Shown here piece by piece: positions 36,267-44,863 of a stretch of DNA of 64,000 nt. The notes beneath the pieces were generated by a model. It searched no databases, was not told the DNA's origin, and saw only the letters and a list, made by a program, of their open reading frames with translations. A program made the translations under genes and the position numbers. How positions within the stretch are numbered: the first letter of the stretch is position 1; each line of letters begins with the position of its first letter. Source of the stretch: Streptomyces akebiae (GTDB taxonomy: Bacteria > Actinomycetota > Actinomycetes > Streptomycetales > Streptomycetaceae); assembly GCF_019599145.1 (NCBI RefSeq), contig NZ_CP080647.1:3782001-3846000 (forward strand), in the 5' to 3' direction.

Positions 36267-36378
36267 CGGACGAGGGACGCCGAGCGAATGCGTGACGTGC
36301 GTCACATGACGCATAGCGGGAGGGTGTCCGGCGCGTCAGAGGGAGTACGGGGTCACGGGGGACCACGGGGGAATGGGG

Positions 36379-36413
36379 CGCGGGCGGGACCGGGGGAACG
36401 TGTCCCGCCCGCG
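36379..36413. terminator. Bidirectional terminator
   Basis: 12-bp perfect stem CGCGGGCGGGAC / GTCCCGCCCGCG with an 11-nt loop in the 292-bp space between the convergent L,D-transpeptidase gene and the sigma-associated membrane-protein gene. Nothing else was seen in this gap. Confidence 0.8.
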
Positions 36414-36558
36414 CCGAGGTGCACGAGCCGTAGGTACGGGGGGAACCCCGGCTCAGTGCGACGGCCGATGACCAGTCGGCTCACTCATTACTGCGCCGGG
36501 ACGGCCAAAAGTGTTACCCGTTCCGCGAAAGAATTCGTGACGGATGCGAAAACGCAGG

Positions 36559-37812
36559 TCAGGAGGGGGTGACGCGAACAGCGAAGTCGATCCGTGCCGC
36601 CGTGGCGAGCTGACTCCGGTGGCCGTTGCCCCCGTTGCCCTTGCCGCTCTCGTTGCCCTTGTTGCCGTGGCCCTTGCCGCCCTTGCCGTTCCCGGGGCGG
36701 TTCTTGCCGTCACCGCCGCCGGCGCCGTTTCGGCCGTGGCCCTTGCCGGGGTGGGAGTCGTCGTCCTCGTCGGGGTCGTTGCCGGAGCGCGTCTTGGTGT
36801 CACCGCCGGCGGCCGGGCCGGTGGAGTCACCGGAGTCCGACGTACCGGACCCGCTGCCCTGGCCCGTCCCGGTGCCCGCGCCCGGCCGCCACTTCGTGCC
36901 GGGGTTGTCGGAGCCGCCGGCCAGGGCGCCCTCGCAGTAGCGCTTCAGCTGCCCCTTGCCCTTGCCGCCCGCCGCGTCCTCCAGGTCACGCCGGCGGTCG
37001 GCACTCAGGTCCTTGCCGTCACGAACGTCGCGGCAGGCGGAGAGCACCTTGTTCCACCACTCCCGGGTGGGGGTGTCGTTCTGCCCGCTGTCGCCGGTCC
37101 GCCCGTCCTCGTCGGTGCCCTCGGTGCCGTCACCGGAGGGGGCGTCGCCCTGTGCGGAGCCGTCCCCGGTCGCCTCGGGGCTCGTGTCGCCCCACGCCCC
37201 ACGTCGGCCGTCGCCGCCCTGCGGGTCCGGCGACGGCGACAGCAGCGGCCGGTCCGGCGACTGACCGGCGGAGACGGTGGCGGAGGGTTCCGGCCGGTCG
37301 TCGCGGAACGCGGTCAACGCGCCGCCGCCGACCGCCACCGTGACCCCGCCGAGCATTCCGGCGGCCACGGCCGCGGCCAGCCCGAACCGCACCGGCCGGC
37401 CCCAACGGGCCCGGCGTCCGTCCGCGCCGGCGGCCGGGCGTCCGGGACGTCCGAGGTGGACGACTCCCGCGTCGGAGGCCGGCGCGGAGGCGGTGTGCGT
37501 ACGGCTGGCACGGCCGGGCTCCACGGCCCGCCCGTCGTCGGGCGAGAAGGCGGCGGGGACGGAGGAGGAGGGGGCGAAGTCGGGCGTGCGGGCTGTTCGC
37601 GCGCTGCGGAAGGCGGCCAACGCGGCTTCCTCGCCGGGGAGTTCGAGACTCCCCGAGGACACCGGAGCGACCTCGGCGGTCAGCGCGCCGAGCGCCTCGG
37701 CAAGCCGGGCGGCACGGTCACGGGTGTCGGCGTCGACGGCTTCGAGCGGCTCTCCACGCAGCAGCCGCTCCGCGGCGTCGCGGTTGAGCCACTTGTACTG
37801 CTCGTCGGCCAT
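36559..37812 (-). CDS. Single-pass membrane protein paired with ECF sigma (module 1), putative anti-sigma
   Basis: 417 aa. Cytoplasmic N-terminal ~135 residues (ADEQYKWLNRDAAERLLRGE; EEAALAAFRSARTAR), a TM helix ~140-165 (GLAAAVAAGMLGGVTVAVGGG), then a long extracytoplasmic Gly/Asp/Ser-rich region. The only ordered-looking outer segment is EWWNKVLSACRDVRDGKDLS...RYCEGAL with two Cys. The C-terminus is Gly/Lys/Asn/His-rich repeats. No HxxxCxxC zinc anti-sigma motif, so anti-sigma function is inferred only from TGATG coupling to the sigma gene. RBS AGAAGG is 8 nt before the ATG. Confidence 0.8.
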   Translation of the reverse strand: MADEQYKWLNRDAAERLLRGEPLEAVDADTRDRAARLAEALGALTAEVAPVSSGSLELPGEEAALAAFRSARTARTPDFAPSSSVPAAFSPDDGRAVEPGRASRTHTASAPASDAGVVHLGRPGRPAAGADGRRARWGRPVRFGLAAAVAAGMLGGVTVAVGGGALTAFRDDRPEPSATVSAGQSPDRPLLSPSPDPQGGDGRRGAWGDTSPEATGDGSAQGDAPSGDGTEGTDEDGRTGDSGQNDTPTREWWNKVLSACRDVRDGKDLSADRRRDLEDAAGGKGKGQLKRYCEGALAGGSDNPGTKWRPGAGTGTGQGSGSGTSDSGDSTGPAAGGDTKTRSGNDPDEDDDSHPGKGHGRNGAGGGDGKNRPGNGKGGKGHGNKGNESGKGNGGNGHRSQLATAARIDFAVRVTPS

Positions 37813-38498
37813 CACACATCCTTCTGCGTCCGCGAACGCGTATGCGTCACACCGGCGGACGAAGCCGCGCGTGCACGCGGTGCTCTCGGCTGGGGTACGG
37901 CGTCCAGCGGATCGCCGGATTCCGGGTCGCCCCCGGCAGCCCTCTCCGAATTCTCCCCGATCAGTTCGGCGAGCCGCTTCAGACCCCGGTGCGCGGCCGT
38001 CCGTACGGCACCCGCGCGCTTGCCCAGGGTCTCGGCGGCGCTCTTCGCGTCGAGGCCGACCACGACCCGCAGCACCACCGCCTCCGCCTGGTCCTGCGGC
38101 AGCTGGGCGATGAGCGAGAGCGTGTGGCCGGTGGCCAGGGCCTCCATCGCCTCGCCGGCCGTGTCGGACTCGGCGGCCCTGCCGGTCAGCTCGGTCTCGT
38201 CGCCGCCTATCGCGGGCCTGCGCCCCCGCATCCGTATGTGGTCGAGGGCCCGGTTGCGGGCGATCCGCGCGGCCCAGCCGCGGAACCGGTCGGCGTCACC
38301 GCTGAACCGCTCCAGGTCACGGGCTATCTGGAGCCAGGACTCGGAGGTGACGTCCTCCGCGTCCGGATCACCGACCAGCGTCCGCACGTACCCGAGCAGC
38401 CGTGGGTGCACCGAGCGGTACACAGTCCGGAACGCGGTCTCGTCCCCGTCCTGTGCCGCAAGCACCGCGGCGGTCAGCTCCGCGTCGTCCCCCAGCAC
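37812..38498 (-). CDS. ECF RNA polymerase sigma factor (module 1)
   Basis: 228 aa. Sigma-2: ETAFRTVYRSVHPRLLGYVRTL, DPDAEDVTSESWLQIARDLERF and FRGWAARIARNRALDHIR. Sigma-4: IAQLPQDQAEAVVLRVVVGLDAKSAAETLGKRAGAVRTAAHRGLKRL. A ~45-residue Ala/Arg/Pro-rich tail follows. The GTG start (RBS GAGGGG ~10 nt) is preferred to TTG 38525. Closely parallel in sequence and partner to the sigma at 39859-40449. It likely autoregulates its operon with the membrane partner. Confidence 0.88.
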   Translation of the reverse strand: MLGDDAELTAAVLAAQDGDETAFRTVYRSVHPRLLGYVRTLVGDPDAEDVTSESWLQIARDLERFSGDADRFRGWAARIARNRALDHIRMRGRRPAIGGDETELTGRAAESDTAGEAMEALATGHTLSLIAQLPQDQAEAVVLRVVVGLDAKSAAETLGKRAGAVRTAAHRGLKRLAELIGENSERAAGGDPESGDPLDAVPQPRAPRARAASSAGVTHTRSRTQKDV

Positions 38499-38878
38499 CC
38501 GCGCGCGCCCCTCTTTGCGCCTCAACCGGCGCCGCTCTCGCGGACCGGGTTCTCGCTGTCGTGGTCCTCAATGAATCGTGCGGTGCCGAGCCGTCGATGG
38601 TTGTGGTGGTCTTCCGCCATCCACGATCCGGCGCGAAAGGCACGTTACGGCCTGAAACCGTTGGCCGTCCATGTCCGTAGAACATGCAACTAACTCGTGA
38701 TGCGGCGAGGTGTGACAGAAAACGCGGACGCGGCGCTGTAGGTAGTACGGGTCGCCGCGCGGCCCGTGCCGCGCGACGGTCGGGGCCTCTCCTGTGGGGG
38801 GTGGCGGCCCCGACCGTTGCCATCGGCGGAGTCGGCCGGGTGTCTTGCGAGTACGGGGGTCTTGCGAGCACGCCGGCC
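38499..38878. other. 380-bp gap between the two sigma modules
   Basis: Carries the terminator of module 2 (38776-38817) and the presumed promoter of module 1. An A/T-richer stretch near 38640-38720 is the likely promoter area; no confident -35/-10 elements were assigned. No gene seen. Confidence 0.6.
38776..38817. terminator. Terminator after sigma module 2
   Basis: 12-bp perfect stem ACGGTCGGGGCC / GGCCCCGACCGT with an 18-nt loop, about 60 bp downstream of the module-2 membrane-protein stop on the minus strand. Confidence 0.75.
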
Positions 38879-39862
38879 TTACTTCGTTCCGCGGACCTCC
38901 GGCCCCGAATCCGGGGCGAGCCGTGGGGCATTCTGTGGCGCGGCCTGCGGGTCGGCCTCCGGAACTCCCTGTGGGGCGGCCTCCGGCGAGGCCTGCGGCG
39001 CGTTCTGCGGGGCGCCGCCCTCGCTCTTGCCCTCGCCCTCGCCCCCGGCCGTCGACTCCGGTCGATCGCCGCCGGACAGCCCCGGTCGGCCCGGTTCTTC
39101 CGGCACCTTCGAACCGGCCGACCCGTTCGGCCCGCCCGGCTCGTTCGGCCCGGCGGACTCGTTCGGCCCGGCGGGCCGGGGCGACTGCTGTCGGCTGTCT
39201 CCGGCGGGCTTGCCGTCGTTCGTTCGGTCGGCCTCCCGATCGGACGCGTCCGGGTTCCGGGACGCGCCGCCCTCCTCGGGCGGGGCGGAGGTGTCCGGTG
39301 TCGAGGGGACGGTGCGCGGGACGTCCGCGGGGCCCGGCCAGGCGGGGGCGTCGTCGGTGGGGCGGGCAGGCCGCTCCCGGTTTCCGTAGCCCCCGGGCTC
39401 CCGGTCGGCGCCCTTGTCGCCGTGTATGGCCGAGCCGATCGCCGCGAAGGCGACTCCGCCGAGGGTGAGGCTGGCCAGCAGGACCGCCAAGGTGGTGCGG
39501 ATGGAGAGCTGGACGCGGCGCCGGGCGTTCGGTCGCCAGTCGTCCCGCCGCCGAGTGCGCGCCGTGCGGCCCCCGCTCTCCCACGCCGCCCGGAAAGCGG
39601 CCACGGCCCGCGCCTCCCCCACGCTGTCGGCCGACGCGCCGCCACGCACGGCGGCGGCGAGGAGCGAATCGACGGAGGGGGCGTCCCGGAACGCGGGGGG
39701 CGGGGTGTTCCGGAGCACGGGCGGCGGTGGCACGGAGGCAGGGGAGGCGTCGTCCCGCTCTCCGTTGTCAGGCCGGTCGCTCATGTCCTCCGGCTCCGTC
39801 CTGCCCGACGGCATCTCGCGCCCTTCCCTCTCCCCATGCGTCCCGACGTCGCTGTCGGTCAT
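38879..39862 (-). CDS. Single-pass membrane protein paired with ECF sigma (module 2), putative anti-sigma
   Basis: 327 aa. Cytoplasmic N-terminal ~118 residues with SVDSLLAAAVRGGA and EARAVAAFRAAWESG (the same AAFRxA stretch as in module 1), a TM helix ~120-143 (LAVLLASLTLGGVAFAAIGSAI), and a Pro/Gly/Glu/Asn-rich outer tail with repeated PNESAGPNEPGGPN and Ala-Pro-Gln/Glu units near the end. No zinc-binding anti-sigma motif and no Cys in the tail. ATGA overlap with the sigma gene is the main evidence for a joint role. Confidence 0.8.
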   Translation of the reverse strand: MTDSDVGTHGEREGREMPSGRTEPEDMSDRPDNGERDDASPASVPPPPVLRNTPPPAFRDAPSVDSLLAAAVRGGASADSVGEARAVAAFRAAWESGGRTARTRRRDDWRPNARRRVQLSIRTTLAVLLASLTLGGVAFAAIGSAIHGDKGADREPGGYGNRERPARPTDDAPAWPGPADVPRTVPSTPDTSAPPEEGGASRNPDASDREADRTNDGKPAGDSRQQSPRPAGPNESAGPNEPGGPNGSAGSKVPEEPGRPGLSGGDRPESTAGGEGEGKSEGGAPQNAPQASPEAAPQGVPEADPQAAPQNAPRLAPDSGPEVRGTK

Positions 39863-40449
39863 CTCGACTCCCCCAGCGTCCGGGGGCCGTCATCCGTCAC
39901 ACCCTCACTCCGCAGGAGCTGCGCGAGACGCTTCAGGCCACGGTGGGTGGCGGTACGAACCGCGCCGGGGCGCTTGCCGAGGACGCGGGCGGCGGCGGGG
40001 CCGTCGAGACCGACGACCACGCGCAGCAGCACGGCCTCGGCCTGGTCACGGGGCAGCCGGGCGACGAGCGCGAGGGCCTGCTCGGTGGACAGGCTCTCCA
40101 GCGCCTGGTCCTGGGTGCTGTGCGCGCCCGGCAGTTCCAGCAGGTCGTTCTCCAGCGCGGTCGCCCGGGGTCTGACCCGCTGGCGCCGCAGATGGTCAAG
40201 GGCACGGTGCCGGGCGATGGTCGCGCTCCAGCCCCGGAAGCCCGCTCCGTCACCCTTGAACCGTCCGAGGTCCCGCGCGATCTCCAGCCAGGCGTCCGAG
40301 GCGACGTCCTCCGCGTCGTCCCCGACGATGCCGCGCAGGTACCCCAGCAGCCCGGGCTGCACCAGCCGGTACGCCACCGCGAACGCGGCCTCGTCCCCGG
40401 CCTGGGCCCGCGCGACGGCCGCGCCCAGTTCCGCGTCGTACGCCTGCAC
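39859..40449 (-). CDS. ECF RNA polymerase sigma factor (module 2)
   Basis: 196 aa. Sigma-2: EAAFAVAYRLVQPGLLGYLRGI, DDAEDVASDAWLEIARDLGRF and FRGWSATIARHRALDHLRRQ. Sigma-4: VARLPRDQAEAVLLRVVVGLDGPAAARVLGKRPGAVRTATHRGLKRLAQLL. It is a clear paralogue of the sigma at 37812-38498, but without the long tail. GTG chosen because family similarity begins at once; an in-frame ATG 48 bp upstream is possible. The 297-bp divergent spacer to the next gene holds its promoter. Confidence 0.88.
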   Translation of the reverse strand: MQAYDAELGAAVARAQAGDEAAFAVAYRLVQPGLLGYLRGIVGDDAEDVASDAWLEIARDLGRFKGDGAGFRGWSATIARHRALDHLRRQRVRPRATALENDLLELPGAHSTQDQALESLSTEQALALVARLPRDQAEAVLLRVVVGLDGPAAARVLGKRPGAVRTATHRGLKRLAQLLRSEGVTDDGPRTLGESR

Positions 40450-40746
40450 GCGCCGAGGTTCCCCTCCCTGGCCCCAAACTGTCCGTGACAGTGCCAAGTC
40501 AGTGCCGGGATCGCCTTCCCGGGGGCCGTCCCGACCGCCGCCAAGCCCCCACGCTCATCTGCGCCATGCCTCGCGGAAGTGTCACAGCGGCCGGGCGCAC
40601 CCCGCGGAGATCACCCGCGAGGCCACCGCACATCGACCGGAAACGGAAACACCGGCCCCCTCCATGACATAGGCCGCACCCGCACCCCCCGATGTCGATG
40701 CCCGCGAACCCCTGTGCGCTGAATAGAAGGGTCACCCCTGTGCCGG

Positions 40747-42876
40747 GTGGCGTCTTCGTACCGTTCTTCCGGGGGTGGGACATTGAGTCGCCGTAGGAGC
40801 CATGCGTCGGAGCCGCCGGCGCCGAAGCGGAGGGTCTGGCTGACGCTGGGGGCCGTCGTGGCCGGTGGCGCGGGCCTGGTGTCGTACGCCGTGGTCGGGC
40901 CGGGCGCCGGCCCGGCCGCCGCCGACGACGTACCCACCGCCCGCCCTTCGACCGTCACCCGTCCCCCGATCGTCAGCCGGGCGGCATGGGGCGCGGACGA
41001 GTCGACCGTGACGGGCACGGCCGAGTACATCGACCGGATCAGCGCGGTGTTCGTCCATGACACGGGCGGCACCGACGACTACAGCTGCTCCGAGTCCCCC
41101 GCCCTGATCCGCGCGCTCATGGCGGACGACCTCCGGACGGCGGGCCGGGGTGACCTCGGCTACAACTTCGTCGTCGACAAGTGCGGCCGTATCTACGAAG
41201 GCCGGGCGGGCGGCGCGGACCTGGCGGTGCGCGGCGCGCACACCCCCGGGTTCGACGGGGAGTCGACGGGCGTCGCGGTGCTCGGCGACTTCGACGGGGG
41301 CGGGCCGAGCCGGGCGGCCGTGGAGTCCGTGGCACGGCTGGCGGCGTGGAAGCTGGGCCAGTACGCGGGCGACCCCACGGGCAAGGTGACGCTGACGGCG
41401 TCCGAGGACACCGGCGTGTACACGAGCGGCGAGTCGGCGGAGCTGGACGTGATATCCGGCGGCAGCGACGCGGCGTCCCTCACGTCCCCGGGCACCGGCC
41501 TCTACGCCGAACTTCCCGAGATACGCCGCTACGCCGCGTCCCCGGCCCGTGGTTCCGCGATCCCCACCGCCGACTACACGGGCGACGGCGTCAGCGACCT
41601 GGTGGTGCCGACGCCCCGGACCGGCAGCGGCTGGATCACCCTGATGCCGGGCGGTGCGAGCGGCCCCGCCCCGTCGGCCGGGCTCCGGCTGAACCAGGCG
41701 AGCACGGGCGTGCCGGGCGCCGCCGAGTCCGGCGACCAGTGGGGCGCGGCGACCGCGTGGGGCGACGTCGACGGCGACGGGGACGCGGATCTCGTGGTGG
41801 GCGCGCCCGGCGAGGACGACACCACCGGGCACGCGGACCGGGGTGCGGTGACGATCCTCTACGGGCCGTCCTTCACCGACGGCGCCGACACCATGGCCCT
41901 CGGCGACGACTACGAGCCGGCCGGCGCACGGTTCGGCGCGACCGTGGCGACCGGGGACTTCAACGCGGACGGCAGGGCGGACGTGTTCACCGCGGCCACC
42001 GGTACGGGTGGCAACTGGGCGGCCCGCTTCGGCGACGGCCACGAGGTCGCCGGGGACCTCACGACGGCGACCGGTTCCCTGGCCTACGCGGACGCCGCGA
42101 CCGGCGACTTCAACCGGGACGGCTACGCCGACGTCGCGCTCACCTACCGTGACGCGTCCGGTATCGGCAGGATCGTCTGGTTCAAGGGCTCCCGGTCACT
42201 GGGGCTGACGAAGGCCGCGACCCTCACCGTGAAGGGCGGCCGCGCCGTCGCGGCGGGCGACGTCGACGGCGACGGCTACGACGACCTCGTCGTCGGGCAG
42301 CCGTACGCCTCCGAGTCCGGCGGCAACGCGGGCGGCCAGGTGACGGTCGTCCCCGGTACGTCCACCGGCCTCGGCGCCACGGGGACGAGGACGGTCCACC
42401 AGGCCACGGCGGGTGTGGAGGGCGCCTCCGAGACCGCGGACGGCTTCGGCTCCTCGGTGTCCGTCGGCGATGTCGACGCGGACGGGTACGCCGACGTGCT
42501 CACCGGTGCGCCGGGCGAGGACATCACCCGTGCCGGGAAGAACCGGGCCAACGCCGGGTCGGTGTGGCTGCTGAAGGGCGCCGCCTCCGGCGTGAGCGGC
42601 GCGGGGTCGCTGGCGCTGTCGCAGGACGCGCCGGACGTGGGGGGATCCACCGAGGCGGAGGACAAGTTCGGGTCGGCGGTGTCGGGTGCGGATGTCACCG
42701 GCGACGGGTACGCCGATGTGGTGGTCGGGGTCGAGGGGGAGGATGCCGGGAACGGCACGGTGCTGTTCGTTCCGTCGGTGGGGGGCGTGCCGGTGACCTC
42801 TCGGTCCGTGTACTACGGGGTGACGCAGTTGGGGGCGCCGGCGGGTGGCCGTCTGGGGCAACTGCTGACGCCGTAG
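40747..42876 (+). CDS. Secreted PGRP/amidase-like protein with FG-GAP repeats
   Basis: 709 aa exoprotein. Signal-like helix ~30-58 after a basic N-terminus; PGRP/Amidase_2 domain ~70-262; then about seven FG-GAP/integrin-alpha-type blades with Ca-binding loops such as GDFNADGRADV, GDVDGDGYDDL, GDVDADGYADV and ADVTGDGYADV. In the amidase, the first zinc His (FVHDT, residue 104) and second (AHTPGF, 165) are present. The SGHRD...CPG motif that supplies the catalytic His and Cys ligand reads SGGSD...SPG (239, 247). So it probably binds rather than cleaves peptidoglycan. TTG 40783 is an alternative start. Confidence 0.88.
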   Translation: MASSYRSSGGGTLSRRRSHASEPPAPKRRVWLTLGAVVAGGAGLVSYAVVGPGAGPAAADDVPTARPSTVTRPPIVSRAAWGADESTVTGTAEYIDRISAVFVHDTGGTDDYSCSESPALIRALMADDLRTAGRGDLGYNFVVDKCGRIYEGRAGGADLAVRGAHTPGFDGESTGVAVLGDFDGGGPSRAAVESVARLAAWKLGQYAGDPTGKVTLTASEDTGVYTSGESAELDVISGGSDAASLTSPGTGLYAELPEIRRYAASPARGSAIPTADYTGDGVSDLVVPTPRTGSGWITLMPGGASGPAPSAGLRLNQASTGVPGAAESGDQWGAATAWGDVDGDGDADLVVGAPGEDDTTGHADRGAVTILYGPSFTDGADTMALGDDYEPAGARFGATVATGDFNADGRADVFTAATGTGGNWAARFGDGHEVAGDLTTATGSLAYADAATGDFNRDGYADVALTYRDASGIGRIVWFKGSRSLGLTKAATLTVKGGRAVAAGDVDGDGYDDLVVGQPYASESGGNAGGQVTVVPGTSTGLGATGTRTVHQATAGVEGASETADGFGSSVSVGDVDADGYADVLTGAPGEDITRAGKNRANAGSVWLLKGAASGVSGAGSLALSQDAPDVGGSTEAEDKFGSAVSGADVTGDGYADVVVGVEGEDAGNGTVLFVPSVGGVPVTSRSVYYGVTQLGAPAGGRLGQLLTP

Positions 42877-42889
42877 ACCGGGTGCTTTT

Positions 42890-42922
42890 CGCCCCTGAAA
42901 GGCCACAGGCCTTTCAGGGGCG
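42890..42922. terminator. Terminator between convergent genes
   Basis: 15-bp perfect stem CGCCCCTGAAAGGCC / GGCCTTTCAGGGGCG with a 3-nt loop, 13 bp after the PGRP/FG-GAP gene stop. Its right arm runs into copy D of the dispersed repeat. Confidence 0.85.
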
Positions 42923-42944
42923 CGGGGAACTGCGCGAGAAGCCC
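42916..42944. repeat. Dispersed Streptomyces GC repeat, copy D (inverted)
   Basis: AGGGGCGCGGGGAACTGCGC continuing GAGAAGCCC, the reverse-complement orientation of copies B and C, fused to a terminator stem. Confidence 0.75.
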
Positions 42945-42996
42945 CACCGGCCCCGCACCCGAACACGCGCCCGCACCCGCACCCGACCCCCCGGCC

Positions 42997-43425
42997 TCAC
43001 CCCGAGGGCATCGCGTCGTGGCACAGCAGGCGCAGGGATCCGTCGCCCGTGAAGCAGCGGCGGGCCTCGTCGAAGGGGTCCCAGTAGCGGCCGTCCCAGG
43101 TGCGCACCCAGTAGCCGCCGTCCGACTCGATCCATTCGCCGCCGGCCCAGCGCGCGACGACCTCGCCGCCGTACGCCCCGAAACCCCGCAACGCCCCCTC
43201 CACGGCGGCGTACGGCGCTCCCTCCCGGCGGATCTCCTCGATCATCCGGTCCACCCGCCACAGGCTCTGCGTGGAGTAGTCGAGGCGCACGCGCGCCCCT
43301 TCCCGCATCATCGCCACCGCGTCGGCTGCCCACCGGAGGGGCTTCGCCGCGCTACCGGGCCGGTTCCCACGGCTCCCCGGTGCGGCAGGGGTACTGACCG
43401 AACTGAATGTCTGCTGTGCGCTCAC
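42997..43425 (-). CDS. Hypothetical protein, unknown
   Basis: 142 aa from GTG 43425. The C-terminal half is folded-looking and rich in Trp, Tyr and charged residues: WRVDRMIEEIRREG, ALRGFGAYGGEVVARWAGGEW and YWVRTWDGRYWDPFDEARRCF. No signal peptide, membrane helix or known catalytic motif. The N-terminal ~30 residues are Ser/Ala/Pro-rich. First of three small minus-strand hypotheticals. Function not recognised. Confidence 0.6.
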   Translation of the reverse strand: MSAQQTFSSVSTPAAPGSRGNRPGSAAKPLRWAADAVAMMREGARVRLDYSTQSLWRVDRMIEEIRREGAPYAAVEGALRGFGAYGGEVVARWAGGEWIESDGGYWVRTWDGRYWDPFDEARRCFTGDGSLRLLCHDAMPSG

Positions 43426-43545
43426 ACTCGGGTAAGCGCCCGCCCGGCACGAGACGTTTCGCGATTTCGGCCTGTCCTCGACACCGGCGCAGGACCACCA
43501 CACCCGGCCCCAGGACACCCACAGGACCCGCCAGGAAGACGAGGT

Positions 43546-44127
43546 TTACTCCTGTCGCGTCCCACGCGCGCGCCGCGACACGACCGCCCGCAGCACCCGC
43601 CGCCCCTCCGTGGCCACACCGAGGGCCTGCCGCAGTCCCGCCGCGCCGTGCTGGGCGAGCAGCTCCAACACCACGACCTGGCGGCGCAGTTCGGCGGCGA
43701 CGAGATGGGACGCGCCCTCGGTGCGGCCTTCCCGGCACGCCGTCACGGAGTCGGCGCCCCCGGCGTCCAACGGGTCGAGCAGCTGATGGATCCGCAGGGC
43801 GGAGACGGAGCACACCTCCGCCCATTCCCGCAGCCCGTCACCGGACCGCTCCTCGGGAACCGCGTCGAGCATCCGACGCGCGAGCAGGACGATCTCCTCG
43901 TCCCCGCTCCCGTCGGAGCGCGGTTCGGGGCGTGGTGGCGTCAGTTCGCCGCGTATCTTCGCGATGCTCTCCCCCCACCCCTCCCCGTCGTCCACCAGTC
44001 CCGCCCACAGTGGACGCAGGACCTCGTCGTCGCCCCCGAGAAGCGGTACGCAGCGGTCCAAACAAGCCAACCCGCCGGCCGCCAGACCACGTTCGTCGGC
44101 CTGGGCCAACAGCTCCACCAGGCTCAT
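43546..44127 (-). CDS. Hypothetical helical protein, unknown
   Basis: 193 aa with a good ribosome-binding site (GGGGAGG 5 nt before ATG). Predicted mostly alpha-helical: MSLVELLAQADERGLAAGGLACL, EIVLLARRMLDAVPEE, and a basic C-terminus (LRAVVSRRARGTRQE). No membrane segment or catalytic motif seen. Not recognised; it may belong with the two neighbouring small genes. Confidence 0.65.
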   Translation of the reverse strand: MSLVELLAQADERGLAAGGLACLDRCVPLLGGDDEVLRPLWAGLVDDGEGWGESIAKIRGELTPPRPEPRSDGSGDEEIVLLARRMLDAVPEERSGDGLREWAEVCSVSALRIHQLLDPLDAGGADSVTACREGRTEGASHLVAAELRRQVVVLELLAQHGAAGLRQALGVATEGRRVLRAVVSRRARGTRQE

Positions 44128-44224
44128 CGCGCCTCCCCTAGATCCTGCTCGTAGATCCCGCTCGATCGTGCCCCGGTATACGGAGCCCGCACTTCCCCTT
44201 ACTGCGTGCGACGACGCGGGAGTG

Positions 44225-44770
44225 TCACAGAGGGACGACCCCGAGCCGGTCGAGCAACCGGAAGAGAATGTTTTCAGCCAGGGGGTCCGCCGGTCCAGGC
44301 TCCGAGGCCAACACCTCGGCCAGAGAACGCTCGACGGCGGCCCTTCCCGCCTCCGCGGCCCAGGCGACGGCGCGTTCGGCGGCGTCGCGCGGTTCGAGGA
44401 AGTAGTCCTCGACGGTGAGCCCCTCCGCGTCCCCCAGGTACGCGGCCATGGCACGCCGCGCGAGACACGTCGTCCACGCCCCGCTCTCCGGCCCGGCGGC
44501 CTCGACGACCACGCAGTCGCTGTCCATGACGTAGCCGAACAGCGCGGGCGCCCCGGTCTCCCGGGCGAGCGCGTGCATGTTGCCGACATCGCCGCTGCCC
44601 CCGGAGTCCCCGGCCGCCCCGGCTCCCGGCGCGCCCGTCGGGTACGCCCAGATCTGCCAGCCGTCGTCCGCCGTCGCGCACAGCGTCATGGACCCGGCCC
44701 CGGCCAGCGCGTCCAGCTCCGCCAGCGGCCGCTCGCTCCTGCCCACGACGTAGTACCCCCAGTACCCCAT
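44225..44770 (-). CDS. Hypothetical protein, unknown
   Basis: 181 aa from ATG 44770: MGYWGYYVVGRSERPLAEL start, then SMTLCATADDGWQIWAYPTG, a Gly/Ala-rich loop, GYVMDSDCVVVEAAGPESGAWTTCLARRAMAAYL and a helical C-terminus. This MGYW(G/S)YxVV(G/A)R start is common in Streptomyces hypotheticals. No signal or membrane helix. Function not recognised. Confidence 0.65.
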   Translation of the reverse strand: MGYWGYYVVGRSERPLAELDALAGAGSMTLCATADDGWQIWAYPTGAPGAGAAGDSGGSGDVGNMHALARETGAPALFGYVMDSDCVVVEAAGPESGAWTTCLARRAMAAYLGDAEGLTVEDYFLEPRDAAERAVAWAAEAGRAAVERSLAEVLASEPGPADPLAENILFRLLDRLGVVPL

Positions 44771-44863
44771 ACCGGGAATAGACCACAGCCGCACGGCGGT
44801 TCGCCCCCGGAATCGGGCAATCCGCACGGTTGCCCCGAGACCGTCCGAGAAGGGGTTACGGAC

